Part shown: one piece after another, positions 1 through 5,737 of the stretch | How the letters are laid out: each line of letters opens with the position of its first letter | Numbering within the stretch: the first letter of the stretch is position 1 | DNA from: DASSHC01 sp035693105 | Lineage (GTDB): Bacteria > Chloroflexota > Chloroflexia > Thermomicrobiales > Thermomicrobiaceae | Assembly: GCA_035693105.1 (NCBI GenBank) | Contig: DASSHC010000336.1 | Span: 1-6,712, forward strand | Length of the DNA: 6,712 nt | Direction of reading: 5' to 3' | Notes under the pieces: model-generated | Told to the model about the DNA's origin: nothing | What the model saw: only the letters and a program-made list of their open reading frames with translations | The model's database searches: none | Made by a program: the position numbers and the translations under genes

Positions 1-338
1 TCCCGGCTGCGCCAGCGGCGCCAGCTCCGCGCGACGCAGCGGCGCAGCACGGTGGTTAGCGGGAGATCGATCCAGACGATGGTGTCGGCGGCCGGCCAAC
101 TGACGTCTTGCTGCTGGGAGAGGTAATTGCCGGCCACCACCCAGGCAGCGGGCGCGATCGCCCGGCGCACGCGCTCGCGGAAGACCTCCCGCTCGGCCGC
201 GACCCAGCCCGGCTCCCAGTGGAGCGCGTCCAGTTCGATGAAGGGCACGCCGAGCCGCGCGGCGAGCCGCTCCGCCAGCGTGCTCTTGCCGGCGTTGGAG
301 GAGCCGACGACGATGATGCGCTTGCCGATGGGCTGCAT
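1..338 (-). CDS. P-loop nucleotide kinase-like protein (topology-modulation/FlaR-type), partial
   Basis: The N-terminal 112 codons of a small P-loop phosphotransferase are present; the 3' end lies beyond the left edge of the window. The ATG at 336-338 begins MQPIGKRIIVVGSSNAGKST. A clean Walker A motif (GSSNAGKS, residues 12-19) follows one hydrophobic beta strand. Next come ELDALHWEPGW (residues 35-45), WVVAGNY (66-72) and IVWIDLPLTTVLRR (87-100), in the order known for the adenylate-kinase-like 'topology modulation protein' family. The Arg-rich stretch at 104-112 looks like the start of the lid region. Such proteins are presumed cytosolic kinases of a nucleotide or small substrate, but their substrate is generally unknown. 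The start lies 6 bases after the stop of the threonine-synthase-like gene on the same strand, so translation is probably coupled. Only a weak G-run (CTTGGGG) precedes the ATG. The family call is firm; the substrate is not. Confidence 0.85.
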   Translation of the reverse strand, partial: MQPIGKRIIVVGSSNAGKSTLAERLAARLGVPFIELDALHWEPGWVAAEREVFRERVRRAIAPAAWVVAGNYLSQQQDVSWPAADTIVWIDLPLTTVLRRCVARSWRRWRSR

Positions 339-344
339 GTTCGA

Positions 345-1463
345 CTACCCCAAGATGGCACGGACGGTGTCGGTCGCCTTGAGGCCGGAGCCGGTCAGCA
401 GCACCACGATCTCGCCGGGCGGCAGCGCGCCCGCGGCGATTGCCTGGCGGCAGGCGGCGGCGCCGACGGCCGCGGTCGGCTCGACGTAGAGCCCCTGCTC
501 CCAAAGCTCGCGCAGCGCGGCCACGATCTCGTCCTCGCCGACCGCCCGCGCCCCGCCGCCGGTCTCCCGGATGGCGGCCAGGATCTGCCGCCCGCGTGCC
601 GGAGCCCCGATCTTGGTTCCCTCGGCGATCGTCTGCCCGGGCGTGACCGGCGCGATGTCGTCGCTCCCCACGGCGGCCATCACCGGCGCGCAGGCCGCCG
701 GCTGGGCGGCGATCAGCCGCGGCCAGGGGCCGGGCAGACTCTTGAGGGCGCGCCAGGCGCCGACGAAGGCGCTGCCGCCGCCGGTCGGCACGAAGCAGGC
801 GGCCGGCAGCCGGAAGCCGAGTTGCTCCCAGACCTCCAGCAGCCAGGTTTTGACTCCCTCGGCGAAGAGCGGGTGCCAGTTGTGGCTGGCGTAGAAGGCG
901 CTCTCGTCCGCTTCGGCGGCCTGCTGCGCCGCGCGCGCCACGTCGTCGCGGCTCCCCTCCACCAGCGTCACCGTCGCCCCGTAGGCGCGCGACTGCGCCA
1001 GCTTGCCGGGCGAAGTGGCAGCCGGGGCGTAGACGGCGCACTCCAGCCCGCAGGCGGCGCTGTAGGCGGCCATGGCCGCGGCGGCGTTGCCGGAGGAATC
1101 GACCACGATGCGGCGACGGCCCCGCGCGCGCAGGTGGGGCGCCAGCAGGGCTGCGCCGCGGTCCTTGAAGGAGCCGGAGGGGAGGAGGGCGTCGAACTTG
1201 AACCAGACCGGCCGCTCGGCCAGCGCGCCGCGCACCAGCGGGGTCATGCCCTCGCCGAGCGGGCGGGCGGCGGAAAAGTCCACCGGCAGGACGGCCTGGT
1301 AGCGCCAGAGGCCGGGCAATTTGGGATCGATCGCCGCGGGCGTCAGCGGCGGCTCGCCGCTCAGGCCGAAGGCCCCGCCGCACTCGGGGCAGCGCCAGGC
1401 GCCGCTCGTCAGCGGCTCCCGGTGGCCGCAGACCTCACAGCGATACTCCCACTCCCCCGCCAT
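345..1463 (-). CDS. thrC: Threonine synthase-like PLP-dependent enzyme with N-terminal zinc ribbon
   Basis: This is a 372-residue fold-type II PLP enzyme. Threonine synthase converts O-phosphohomoserine to threonine, the last step of threonine biosynthesis, in the cytosol. An N-terminal zinc ribbon with Cys9, Cys12, Cys25 and Cys28 (CEVCG, CPECG) is typical of the short threonine synthases. The Schiff-base lysine is Lys100 in SGSFKDRG, the cofactor-contacting Asn126 sits in SSGNAAAA, a Gly-rich phosphate-binding loop appears as PTGGGSAF, and the C-terminal signature reads LTGSGLKA. The longest frame starts at 1496, but the ATG at 1461-1463 has a perfect AGGAGG five bases upstream and begins just before the zinc ribbon, so I use it. 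The gene is followed after 6 bases by the kinase-like gene, likely co-transcribed. The C-terminal motif has Ser and Ala where TG(H/N)GLKD is more usual, so a paralogous PLP lyase with another substrate is possible. No homoserine kinase or homoserine dehydrogenase gene is adjacent to confirm the pathway. Confidence 0.82.
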   Translation of the reverse strand: MAGEWEYRCEVCGHREPLTSGAWRCPECGGAFGLSGEPPLTPAAIDPKLPGLWRYQAVLPVDFSAARPLGEGMTPLVRGALAERPVWFKFDALLPSGSFKDRGAALLAPHLRARGRRRIVVDSSGNAAAAMAAYSAACGLECAVYAPAATSPGKLAQSRAYGATVTLVEGSRDDVARAAQQAAEADESAFYASHNWHPLFAEGVKTWLLEVWEQLGFRLPAACFVPTGGGSAFVGAWRALKSLPGPWPRLIAAQPAACAPVMAAVGSDDIAPVTPGQTIAEGTKIGAPARGRQILAAIRETGGGARAVGEDEIVAALRELWEQGLYVEPTAAVGAAACRQAIAAGALPPGEIVVLLTGSGLKATDTVRAILG

Positions 1464-1468
1464 CGCGC

Positions 1469-1474
1469 CCTCCT
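1469..1474 (-). promoter_or_regulatory. Shine-Dalgarno site deciding the threonine synthase start
   Basis: The minus strand reads AGGAGG here, a perfect anti-16S match, five bases before the ATG at 1461-1463. No comparable site precedes the upstream in-frame ATG at 1494-1496, which favours the shorter protein. Confidence 0.8.
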
Positions 1475-1510
1475 CCCCGGTCGATTTCCACGTCACGACT
1501 CGTCACAAGG

Positions 1511-1516
1511 AGTATA
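1511..1516 (-). promoter_or_regulatory. Candidate -10 element for the threonine synthase/kinase operon
   Basis: The minus strand reads TATACT (five of six bases match TATAAT) within GGCTATACTCC, about 48 bases upstream of the threonine synthase ATG. That would give a leader of roughly 40 bases. No good TTGACA-like -35 is visible 16-18 bases upstream, so this is only a candidate. It lies in the divergent region shared with the SDR gene, so transcription of the two units could influence each other. Confidence 0.35.
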
Positions 1517-1603
1517 GCCGTCGCGACACCAGCGCATGGCGTGTGCGACGATGGAGCGCGTGCTGCGCTGGCGCGGCGGACCCGGTCGCCGCGCGGGCCA
1601 GGT

Positions 1604-1609
1604 GAGGAG
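1604..1609 (+). promoter_or_regulatory. Shine-Dalgarno site deciding the SDR start
   Basis: GAGGAG lies seven bases before the ATG at 1617-1619. The upstream in-frame ATG at 1536 has no such site and would add 27 Arg/Gly-rich residues outside the SDR fold. Confidence 0.75.
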
Positions 1610-1616
1610 AGGGCTC

Positions 1617-2399
1617 ATGGAGATACGCTTGAGCGGGAAGCGGGCGCTGGTGACGGGAGCCAGCTCCGGCATCGGCGCGGCGATCGCGCTGGCGCTGGGG
1701 CAGGCCGGCGCCGATATCGCCATCAACTACCACAGCCATCCTGAGGCGGCGCGGGCGATCGCCGGACAGATCGAGGCGTTCGGTGTCAAGACCTTCTGCA
1801 CCCAGGCCGACGTCGCCAGCGCCGACGACGTCGCCCGGATGTTCACGGAGGTGGAGAGCGGGCTCGGCCCGGTGGATATCCTGGTCAACAACGCCGGGGT
1901 GGACGGCCCGCGAGCGCTGGGCTGGGAGGCCGATCCGGCCGCCTGGGAGCAGGTGGTGCGGATCAACCTCTTCGGCCCCTTCGTCTGCGCGCACTACGCG
2001 CTCCAGGGGATGACGCAGCGCCGCTCCGGGGTGGTCATCAACATCACCTCGGTCCACGAGGTCATCCCCTGGGCCGGCTACAGCGCCTACACAGCCAGCA
2101 AAGCCGGACTGGGCATGCTGACCAAGACGCTGGCGCAGGAGGCGGCCTCCTTCGGCGTGCGCGTGCTGGCGGTCGCGCCCGGGGCGATCCAGACGCCGAT
2201 CAACCAAAGCGTTTGGGGCAACCCGGCGGGGCTGGCGGACCTGCTGACCAAGATCCCCTACGGACGCCTGGGCAAGCCGGAGGAGATCGGCGCGCTGGTC
2301 GTGGTGCTGGCCTCCGACGCCGCCGCCTACTTAACCGGGACGACGATCTTCCTGGACGGCGGTATGACGCTCTACCCGAGCTTCCAACACGGCGGCTGA
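1617..2399 (+). CDS. SDR-family oxidoreductase, glucose 1-dehydrogenase-like
   Basis: This is a 260-residue classical short-chain dehydrogenase. The NAD(P)-binding motif TGASSGIG is at residues 13-20, the structural NNAG at 91-94, Asn117, and the catalytic residues Ser145, Tyr158 and Lys162 follow. Beyond generic SDR features, the active-site stretch SVHEVIPW (145-152) and the C-terminus DGGMTLYPSFQ closely resemble Bacillus glucose 1-dehydrogenase, which is about 261 residues and has the same catalytic numbering as I recall it. That enzyme oxidises beta-D-glucose to glucono-1,5-lactone with NAD(P)+. The segment NYHS after the second beta strand sits where cofactor preference is set and resembles NYRS of the dual-specificity Bacillus enzyme. 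The start is chosen from the Shine-Dalgarno site and from the fold beginning at LSGKRALVTG. The gene is monocistronic between a divergent and a convergent neighbour, and no sugar transport or gluconate gene is adjacent. The exact substrate could be another sugar or alcohol. Confidence 0.88.
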   Translation: MEIRLSGKRALVTGASSGIGAAIALALGQAGADIAINYHSHPEAARAIAGQIEAFGVKTFCTQADVASADDVARMFTEVESGLGPVDILVNNAGVDGPRALGWEADPAAWEQVVRINLFGPFVCAHYALQGMTQRRSGVVINITSVHEVIPWAGYSAYTASKAGLGMLTKTLAQEAASFGVRVLAVAPGAIQTPINQSVWGNPAGLADLLTKIPYGRLGKPEEIGALVVVLASDAAAYLTGTTIFLDGGMTLYPSFQHGG

Positions 2400-2425
2400 G
2401 CGGCAAGCTGACGCGTTGGCCGCCA

Positions 2426-3331
2426 TTATCCCCGCTTCAGGTGCTCCAAGACCGGCGCGAAGCGCTCGATGCCCTCTAGCGTGGTCGGCTCGATCCAGGT
2501 GATCACCTGGTCGGCCCCGGCCTCGCCGAAGGCGCGCAGCCCCGCCGCGATCTCCTCGGGCGTTCCGGTCAGCGGCGGCGTGTCCCAATGGCCGGTCCCG
2601 CCCCCGCTCGCATCGACCAGCACGCTGACGGTGCGCCCGAGCGTGCTGGGGTCGCGCCCGACCGCGCGGCAGACGGCATCGACCTCGGCTTGCAGCGCGG
2701 CGAACTCCTCCGGACGGTTGTGGATCGTGGGGAAGTATACGTTCCAGAGGTCGGCGTAGCGTGCGGTGAGCTGGAGCATGCGCGGGCTCTTGGTGCCGAC
2801 CAGGATCGGCGGCCCGGCCGGGCGGGGTCCGCGGGGGGCCAGCACGCAGTCATTGGCCTGCTCGTAGCGGCCCTGGAAGTCGACCTGGCCCTCCTTCAGC
2901 AGGCCGTGGATGATTCGCAGCGCCTCCTCGAAGCGGCTGACGCGGTGGTCGTAGGGGTAGCCGAAGGCCTCGTACTCCGGCTGGTTCCAGCCGGCGCCGA
3001 GCCCGAGGATCAGCCGCCCGTCGCTGATCTCGTCCACCGTCTCGGCCATCTTGGCCAGCAGCGCCGGGTTGCGGAAGCCGGTGCAGAGGACCAGTGAGCC
3101 CAACTCGACACGCTCGGTCACCGCGGCCAGCGCCGCCAGCAGCGACCAGCCCTCCCAGACGCCCTCCACGCTGCCATCCGGCGTGCGATAGAGGAGGTGA
3201 TCCTCGACCCAGACCGAGTCGAAGCCGACCTCCTCGGCCCGCTGCGCCATCGCTTTGAGCTCCGCCCAGCGCGGCACGCGATCCAGCCCGCGCTCGTTGA
3301 CTTGCAGCTCGACGCCAATCTTGGGAACCAC
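2426..3331 (-). CDS. LLM class (luciferase-like) flavin/F420-dependent oxidoreductase
   Basis: This is a 301-residue bacterial-luciferase-like TIM-barrel protein, normal for single-domain members. Recognisable family landmarks, in order, are: an N-terminal strand (KIGVELQV); AQRAEEVGFDSVWVEDHL with the barrel's first helix and second strand; a TERVELGSLV strand; PALLAKMAETVDEISDGR; LGLGAGWNQPEYEAFG; and RFEEALRIIHGLL. PPILVGTKSPRMLQLTARYADLWN follows in the C-terminal half. Such enzymes use FMN or F420 to oxidise or reduce small organic substrates. The LGLGAGW type is common in F420-using actinobacteria and Chloroflexota, but the cofactor and substrate cannot be read from sequence. The start is GTG at 3329-3331, with AAGGAG five bases upstream. 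The stop is a TAA 26 bases from the convergent SDR stop. The gene stands alone, and no F420-biosynthesis gene is nearby. Confidence 0.9.
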   Translation of the reverse strand: MVPKIGVELQVNERGLDRVPRWAELKAMAQRAEEVGFDSVWVEDHLLYRTPDGSVEGVWEGWSLLAALAAVTERVELGSLVLCTGFRNPALLAKMAETVDEISDGRLILGLGAGWNQPEYEAFGYPYDHRVSRFEEALRIIHGLLKEGQVDFQGRYEQANDCVLAPRGPRPAGPPILVGTKSPRMLQLTARYADLWNVYFPTIHNRPEEFAALQAEVDAVCRAVGRDPSTLGRTVSVLVDASGGGTGHWDTPPLTGTPEEIAAGLRAFGEAGADQVITWIEPTTLEGIERFAPVLEHLKRG

Positions 3332-3336
3332 GTGCG

Positions 3337-3342
3337 CTCCTT
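3337..3342 (-). promoter_or_regulatory. Shine-Dalgarno site for the GTG start of the LLM gene
   Basis: The minus strand reads AAGGAG five bases before the GTG codon at 3329-3331, supporting this non-ATG start. Confidence 0.75.
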
Positions 3343-3375
3343 CCCCGTGCTACTCGCTCTCCTGGAGTCGGTGCC

Positions 3376-3381
3376 ATTGTA
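3376..3381 (-). promoter_or_regulatory. Candidate -10 element for the LLM oxidoreductase gene
   Basis: The minus strand reads TACAAT (five of six match) in the context GCTACAATGG, about 45 bases before the GTG start. A TTGAGC hexamer at 3402-3407 could be a -35, but the 20-base spacer is too long for a standard sigma-70 promoter. Three GGCTC copies (starting 3384, 3391 and 3401 on the plus strand) fill the spacer. Regarded as plausible only. Confidence 0.4.
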
Positions 3382-3472
3382 GCGGCTCCCGGCTCCCCGC
3401 GGCTCAACGGGACCGATGGGCACTGGCAGCGAGCGCGGCGAAAAGACGATACTCAGGCGGCGACGAAGGGTT

Positions 3473-3574
3473 GCCCTCACCCCACGCCCTCTCCCGTGCG
3501 CGGGAGAGGGAGCACGCTACGATAATCCGTCGTCGCCCCTCGCCCCCGCAGGGGAGAGGGGTTGGGGTGAGGGC
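3473..3574. repeat. Composite palindromic (REP/MITE-like) element with two internal hairpins
   Basis: The outer arms are a perfect 12-base inverted repeat: GCCCTCACCCCA at 3473-3484 and its complement at 3563-3574. Inside are two hairpins. The first has a perfect 10-base stem (CCCTCTCCCG, 3487-3496, with 3501-3510) and loop TGCG. The second has an 11-base stem with one mismatch (3536-3546 with 3551-3561) and loop CGCA. Between them lies a short AT-richer segment (3511-3535). The CCCTCACCCC / CCCTCTCCC / GGGAGAGGG / GGGGTGAGGG vocabulary is that of dispersed intergenic repeats found in many GC-rich bacterial genomes. It lies between the divergently transcribed LLM and DUF5305-like genes and codes for nothing convincing. 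It could form a cruciform in DNA or a cloverleaf in RNA. Confidence 0.85.
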
Positions 3575-3616
3575 TCCCCCCGCGTGAGGGGCGGCAGACA
3601 CGAGTACGACGACGTC

Positions 3617-5026
3617 ATGATGGCTTGCTGGCACGGCACACGCTTTCGGACCGGCATCCTGCTATTCGTCGCGGCCTTCGCGCTGGCGGCAGCCCTGGCC
3701 TGGCTGCCCGCGCCGGCGGCCGCGTTCAAGCTCGTCTCCTGCCCGCCGGGCGGCGCGCCCAACGTCGCCTGCCCGGCGCCCAATGCCGCCGCCGGCGGGG
3801 CGTCGCCCAAACCGGCGACGACCTGGCTGGACCGGCACCTCGGCGCGCCCTGGCTTTCGCTCTTGATCATCGGTACGGTCGCGCTCAGCGAGGCGACCCG
3901 GGCGGGGATGGAGCATCAGGTGCGCCGCCAGGGCGCGCTGCTGCCGCACCCGGTCCGCCCGCATGAGCTGCTGCCGTGGCCACTGGGACCACGCGCGGTC
4001 CCGCTGCTGGCAGGCTGTCTCGTGCTGGCGCTCGGGTCGTTCGCCCTCGGCGCCGCGGCCTTCTCCCAGCCGACCAGCCGCGAGGTGGCCGTCAGCACCC
4101 CCTACCACGAGCACGGCTCGTTCAGCTACTCGGCGCCGGCCTCGGGCGGCATCTACGACGGCGACGCCGCGCGCACCGGCCAGCCGATCTTCCCCAACTT
4201 GAGCAAGACGGTCGATCTCTCTTTCGACTACGACTTCGCCTCCGCCGCCGCGAGTGATCTGAGCGGCACCGTCTGGCTCGCGGCGGTCGTCGGTGACGGC
4301 AGCGGCTGGAGCAAATCGATCGAACTGCACCCGGAGATGGGCTTCAGCGGCACGAGCGCCAGCATCTCCGGCACGCTCGACCTGAGCGCGCTCCAGACGA
4401 TCATCGACGACTACCAGCGCGAGTCGGGGCTCCACCCCGCCAGCTACCAGGTCGCGATCGCGCCGCGGGTGCTGATTCACGGATCGCTGGACGGCAACTA
4501 CTTCGAGGACGCCTTCGCCCCGGCGCTCGACTTCGTTCTCGACCAGAGCTCGCTCCACCTGGCCGACCACGCGGCGGGTGTCGATCCGCTGACGCCGGCG
4601 GTCAACGGCGCCACCTCGGATTCCGACACACAAACACGCGACATCTCCTTCGCCGGGCTCGGCTTGCCGGTGGGCCTGGCGCGCTCGCTGGCCACGACGG
4701 GGCTGCTGCTGGCGCTGGGCGGCGTGTTCGCCGTCCTCTGGGTGGCGCGCAGCACGCCGCCGCTGAATGAAGTCGAGCGTATCCGCGCGCGCTACGGTCG
4801 CCACCTGGTCGCGATCCAGCCCGGCTCGTTGCACGACCGTGACATCGTCGAGGTGCGCGAGATGGACGATCTCGGCCGGCTGGCCGAGCGCGAGCGGCTA
4901 CCGATCCTGGTAGACGAGGGCACGCCGCGCTACTACTACGTGCGCCACGGCGCGCTGCTCTACCGCTACCGCCTGCTGGTTGACAGCCCGCTCCCGCCTG
5001 ATCTCGAACAGGATCTTTTTGGCTGA
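3617..5026 (+). CDS. DUF5305-like multi-pass membrane protein of unknown function
   Basis: This is a 469-residue membrane protein. Hydrophobic segments lie at about 13-36 (possibly a signal peptide ending AAA near 36), a short one at 78-90, 126-149 and 354-377. Between the last two is an extracytoplasmic beta-rich region of about 200 residues: HGSFSYSAPASGGIYDG (166-182), then GQPIFPNLSKTVDLSFDYDF (188-207) and a GTVWLAAVVGDGSGWSKSIEL strand pair. After the last membrane segment is a cytoplasmic tail with VEVREMDDLGRLAERERLPIL (411-431) and PRYYYVRHGALLYRYRL (437-453). This layout matches my memory of the DUF5305 family, best known from haloarchaea and often near signal peptidase I; no such partner is in view. 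The roughly 120-residue N-terminal extension with extra hydrophobic segments is unusual. The start is ATG at 3617, chosen because the reading frame further upstream runs through the palindromic repeat. No good Shine-Dalgarno precedes it, so the adjacent ATG at 3620 or the ATG at 3908 remain possible. Confidence 0.72.
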   Translation: MMACWHGTRFRTGILLFVAAFALAAALAWLPAPAAAFKLVSCPPGGAPNVACPAPNAAAGGASPKPATTWLDRHLGAPWLSLLIIGTVALSEATRAGMEHQVRRQGALLPHPVRPHELLPWPLGPRAVPLLAGCLVLALGSFALGAAAFSQPTSREVAVSTPYHEHGSFSYSAPASGGIYDGDAARTGQPIFPNLSKTVDLSFDYDFASAAASDLSGTVWLAAVVGDGSGWSKSIELHPEMGFSGTSASISGTLDLSALQTIIDDYQRESGLHPASYQVAIAPRVLIHGSLDGNYFEDAFAPALDFVLDQSSLHLADHAAGVDPLTPAVNGATSDSDTQTRDISFAGLGLPVGLARSLATTGLLLALGGVFAVLWVARSTPPLNEVERIRARYGRHLVAIQPGSLHDRDIVEVREMDDLGRLAERERLPILVDEGTPRYYYVRHGALLYRYRLLVDSPLPPDLEQDLFG

Positions 5027-5125
5027 GGCCCGAACCACAATGAAGGGTGACGATGGCGATGGCGAGGTCTGCCCCTACAGGTGTTCGTCGCGGGCCCGCG
5101 GGCGAGGCTCTGTCCCGTGTGTACC
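5027..5125. other. Convergent intergenic region with degenerate repeat and palindrome
   Basis: This stretch lies between two convergent stops. It holds an imperfect direct repeat (GGCGAGGTCTGCCCC at 5061-5075 and GGCGAGGCTCTGTCCC at 5101-5116) flanking a perfect 12-base palindrome CGCGGGCCCGCG (5089-5100). Read on the minus strand, the left copy contains GTAGGGGCAGACC, similar to GTAGGGGC-type intergenic repeats seen in Chloroflexota and other GC-rich genomes. The palindrome may help terminate transcription but has no T-run. Confidence 0.45.
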
Positions 5126-5650
5126 TTATGCCGCGTGCTCGCCCTGCTGGCCCCCGCGCTCGATAATCTCCTGCTTGTCGTGGGTGTAGCCCGAGAGATA
5201 GTTCAGCAGCGGGAAGACCGGGTCGAGCAGCTCGCTCATGCCGCTGGCCGCGATGATCAGCAGGAAGTAGCGCCCAAGGCGCGGGAAGAAGACCAGGATC
5301 GAGGTGTTGAAGAGCGCGGCCCAGACGCTAGTGCACCAGGGGCAGGTGATGAGCTGGCCGATGTCCTTGCGCCAGCCGTGGTCGGCCTTCGGCTCCTCCC
5401 TGGTCCCTTCCAGCGCCTCCTCGCCACGCCCCTCGTAGACGAAGGGGAGGCGCAGCACCGAGGTCACCCGGTCCTTGCTGGCCAGGCGCGAGAGGCGGAA
5501 GGTCGCCACGCCGAGCAGGAAGATCTCACGCCCCGGCGGTGTCTGCGCCAGCGTGCGCGGCTGGCGCTGGATGCGCGCCGCCAGCACGCCGAAGATCGAG
5601 AGGAAGGCGGCGATGGTGGCGGCGTACCACTTGTAGGGGAAGTTGTACAT
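5126..5650 (-). CDS. DUF1360-like small membrane protein
   Basis: This is a 174-residue membrane protein. Hydrophobic segments lie at about 9-25, 41-50, 108-121 and 127-137. The signature is FRLSRLASKDRVTSVLRLPF (51-70), followed after a charged loop (72-96) by LITCPWCTSVWAA (100-112) with Cys103 and Cys106. A membrane-embedded FRL-R---DR-T...R-PF block plus a TCPWC-S/G-VW motif is characteristic of DUF1360, whose Bacillus member is a sporulation-associated membrane protein. The molecular function is not known; the CxxC could bind metal or be redox active. The longest frame begins at a GTG at 5704 with no ribosome site. The ATG at 5648-5650 is preferred because it begins just before the first membrane helix, although its best ribosome site (AAAGGA, 5663-5668) is 12 bases away. 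The gene follows the MBL-fold gene on the same strand by 87 bases and may share its transcript. Confidence 0.75.
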   Translation of the reverse strand: MYNFPYKWYAATIAAFLSIFGVLAARIQRQPRTLAQTPPGREIFLLGVATFRLSRLASKDRVTSVLRLPFVYEGRGEEALEGTREEPKADHGWRKDIGQLITCPWCTSVWAALFNTSILVFFPRLGRYFLLIIAASGMSELLDPVFPLLNYLSGYTHDKQEIIERGGQQGEHAA

Positions 5651-5737
5651 CGGTGCAGGGCATCCTTTCGGCTGGCGGCGCTGGGTCGTGAGCGGCGCGG
5701 TCACGTACCGTGGGATGTCCGCAGAGGATGTGCCGTG

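Noticed and set aside
56..361. 101-codon Ser/Arg-rich open frame on the minus strand
   Set aside because: It is a shifted frame of the P-loop kinase-like gene, whose true frame shows Walker A and other family motifs and runs off the window edge.
108..1517. Long 469-codon open frame on the plus strand
   Set aside because: It lies antisense to the threonine-synthase-like and kinase genes. Its translation is Arg/Gly/Ala-rich low-complexity text without domains, as expected for a shadow frame in GC-rich DNA.
1503..2207. 234-codon open frame on the minus strand
   Set aside because: It is antisense to the well-supported SDR gene, with no motif and no ribosome site.
2391..2424. Possible bidirectional terminator (GGCGGC with GCCGCC) between the convergent SDR and LLM genes
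   Set aside because: The 6-base stem has a 22-base loop, no T-run and lies partly in the SDR coding end. Such short GC arms are common here by composition.
2812..2823. 12-base palindrome GCCCGGCCGGGC within the LLM gene
   Set aside because: It is made only of G and C, encodes ordinary family residues, and is expected by composition.
3416..3616. N-terminal extension of the DUF5305-like reading frame to an ATG at 3416
   Set aside because: It would be translated through the palindromic repeat and gives Arg/Pro-rich residues. The hydrophobic N-terminus of the protein begins just after 3617.
3662..4834. 390-codon open frame on the minus strand
   Set aside because: It is antisense to the DUF5305-like gene. 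The plus frame has membrane segments and family-like patterns, while the minus frame has Arg/Gln-rich composition with no recognisable domain.
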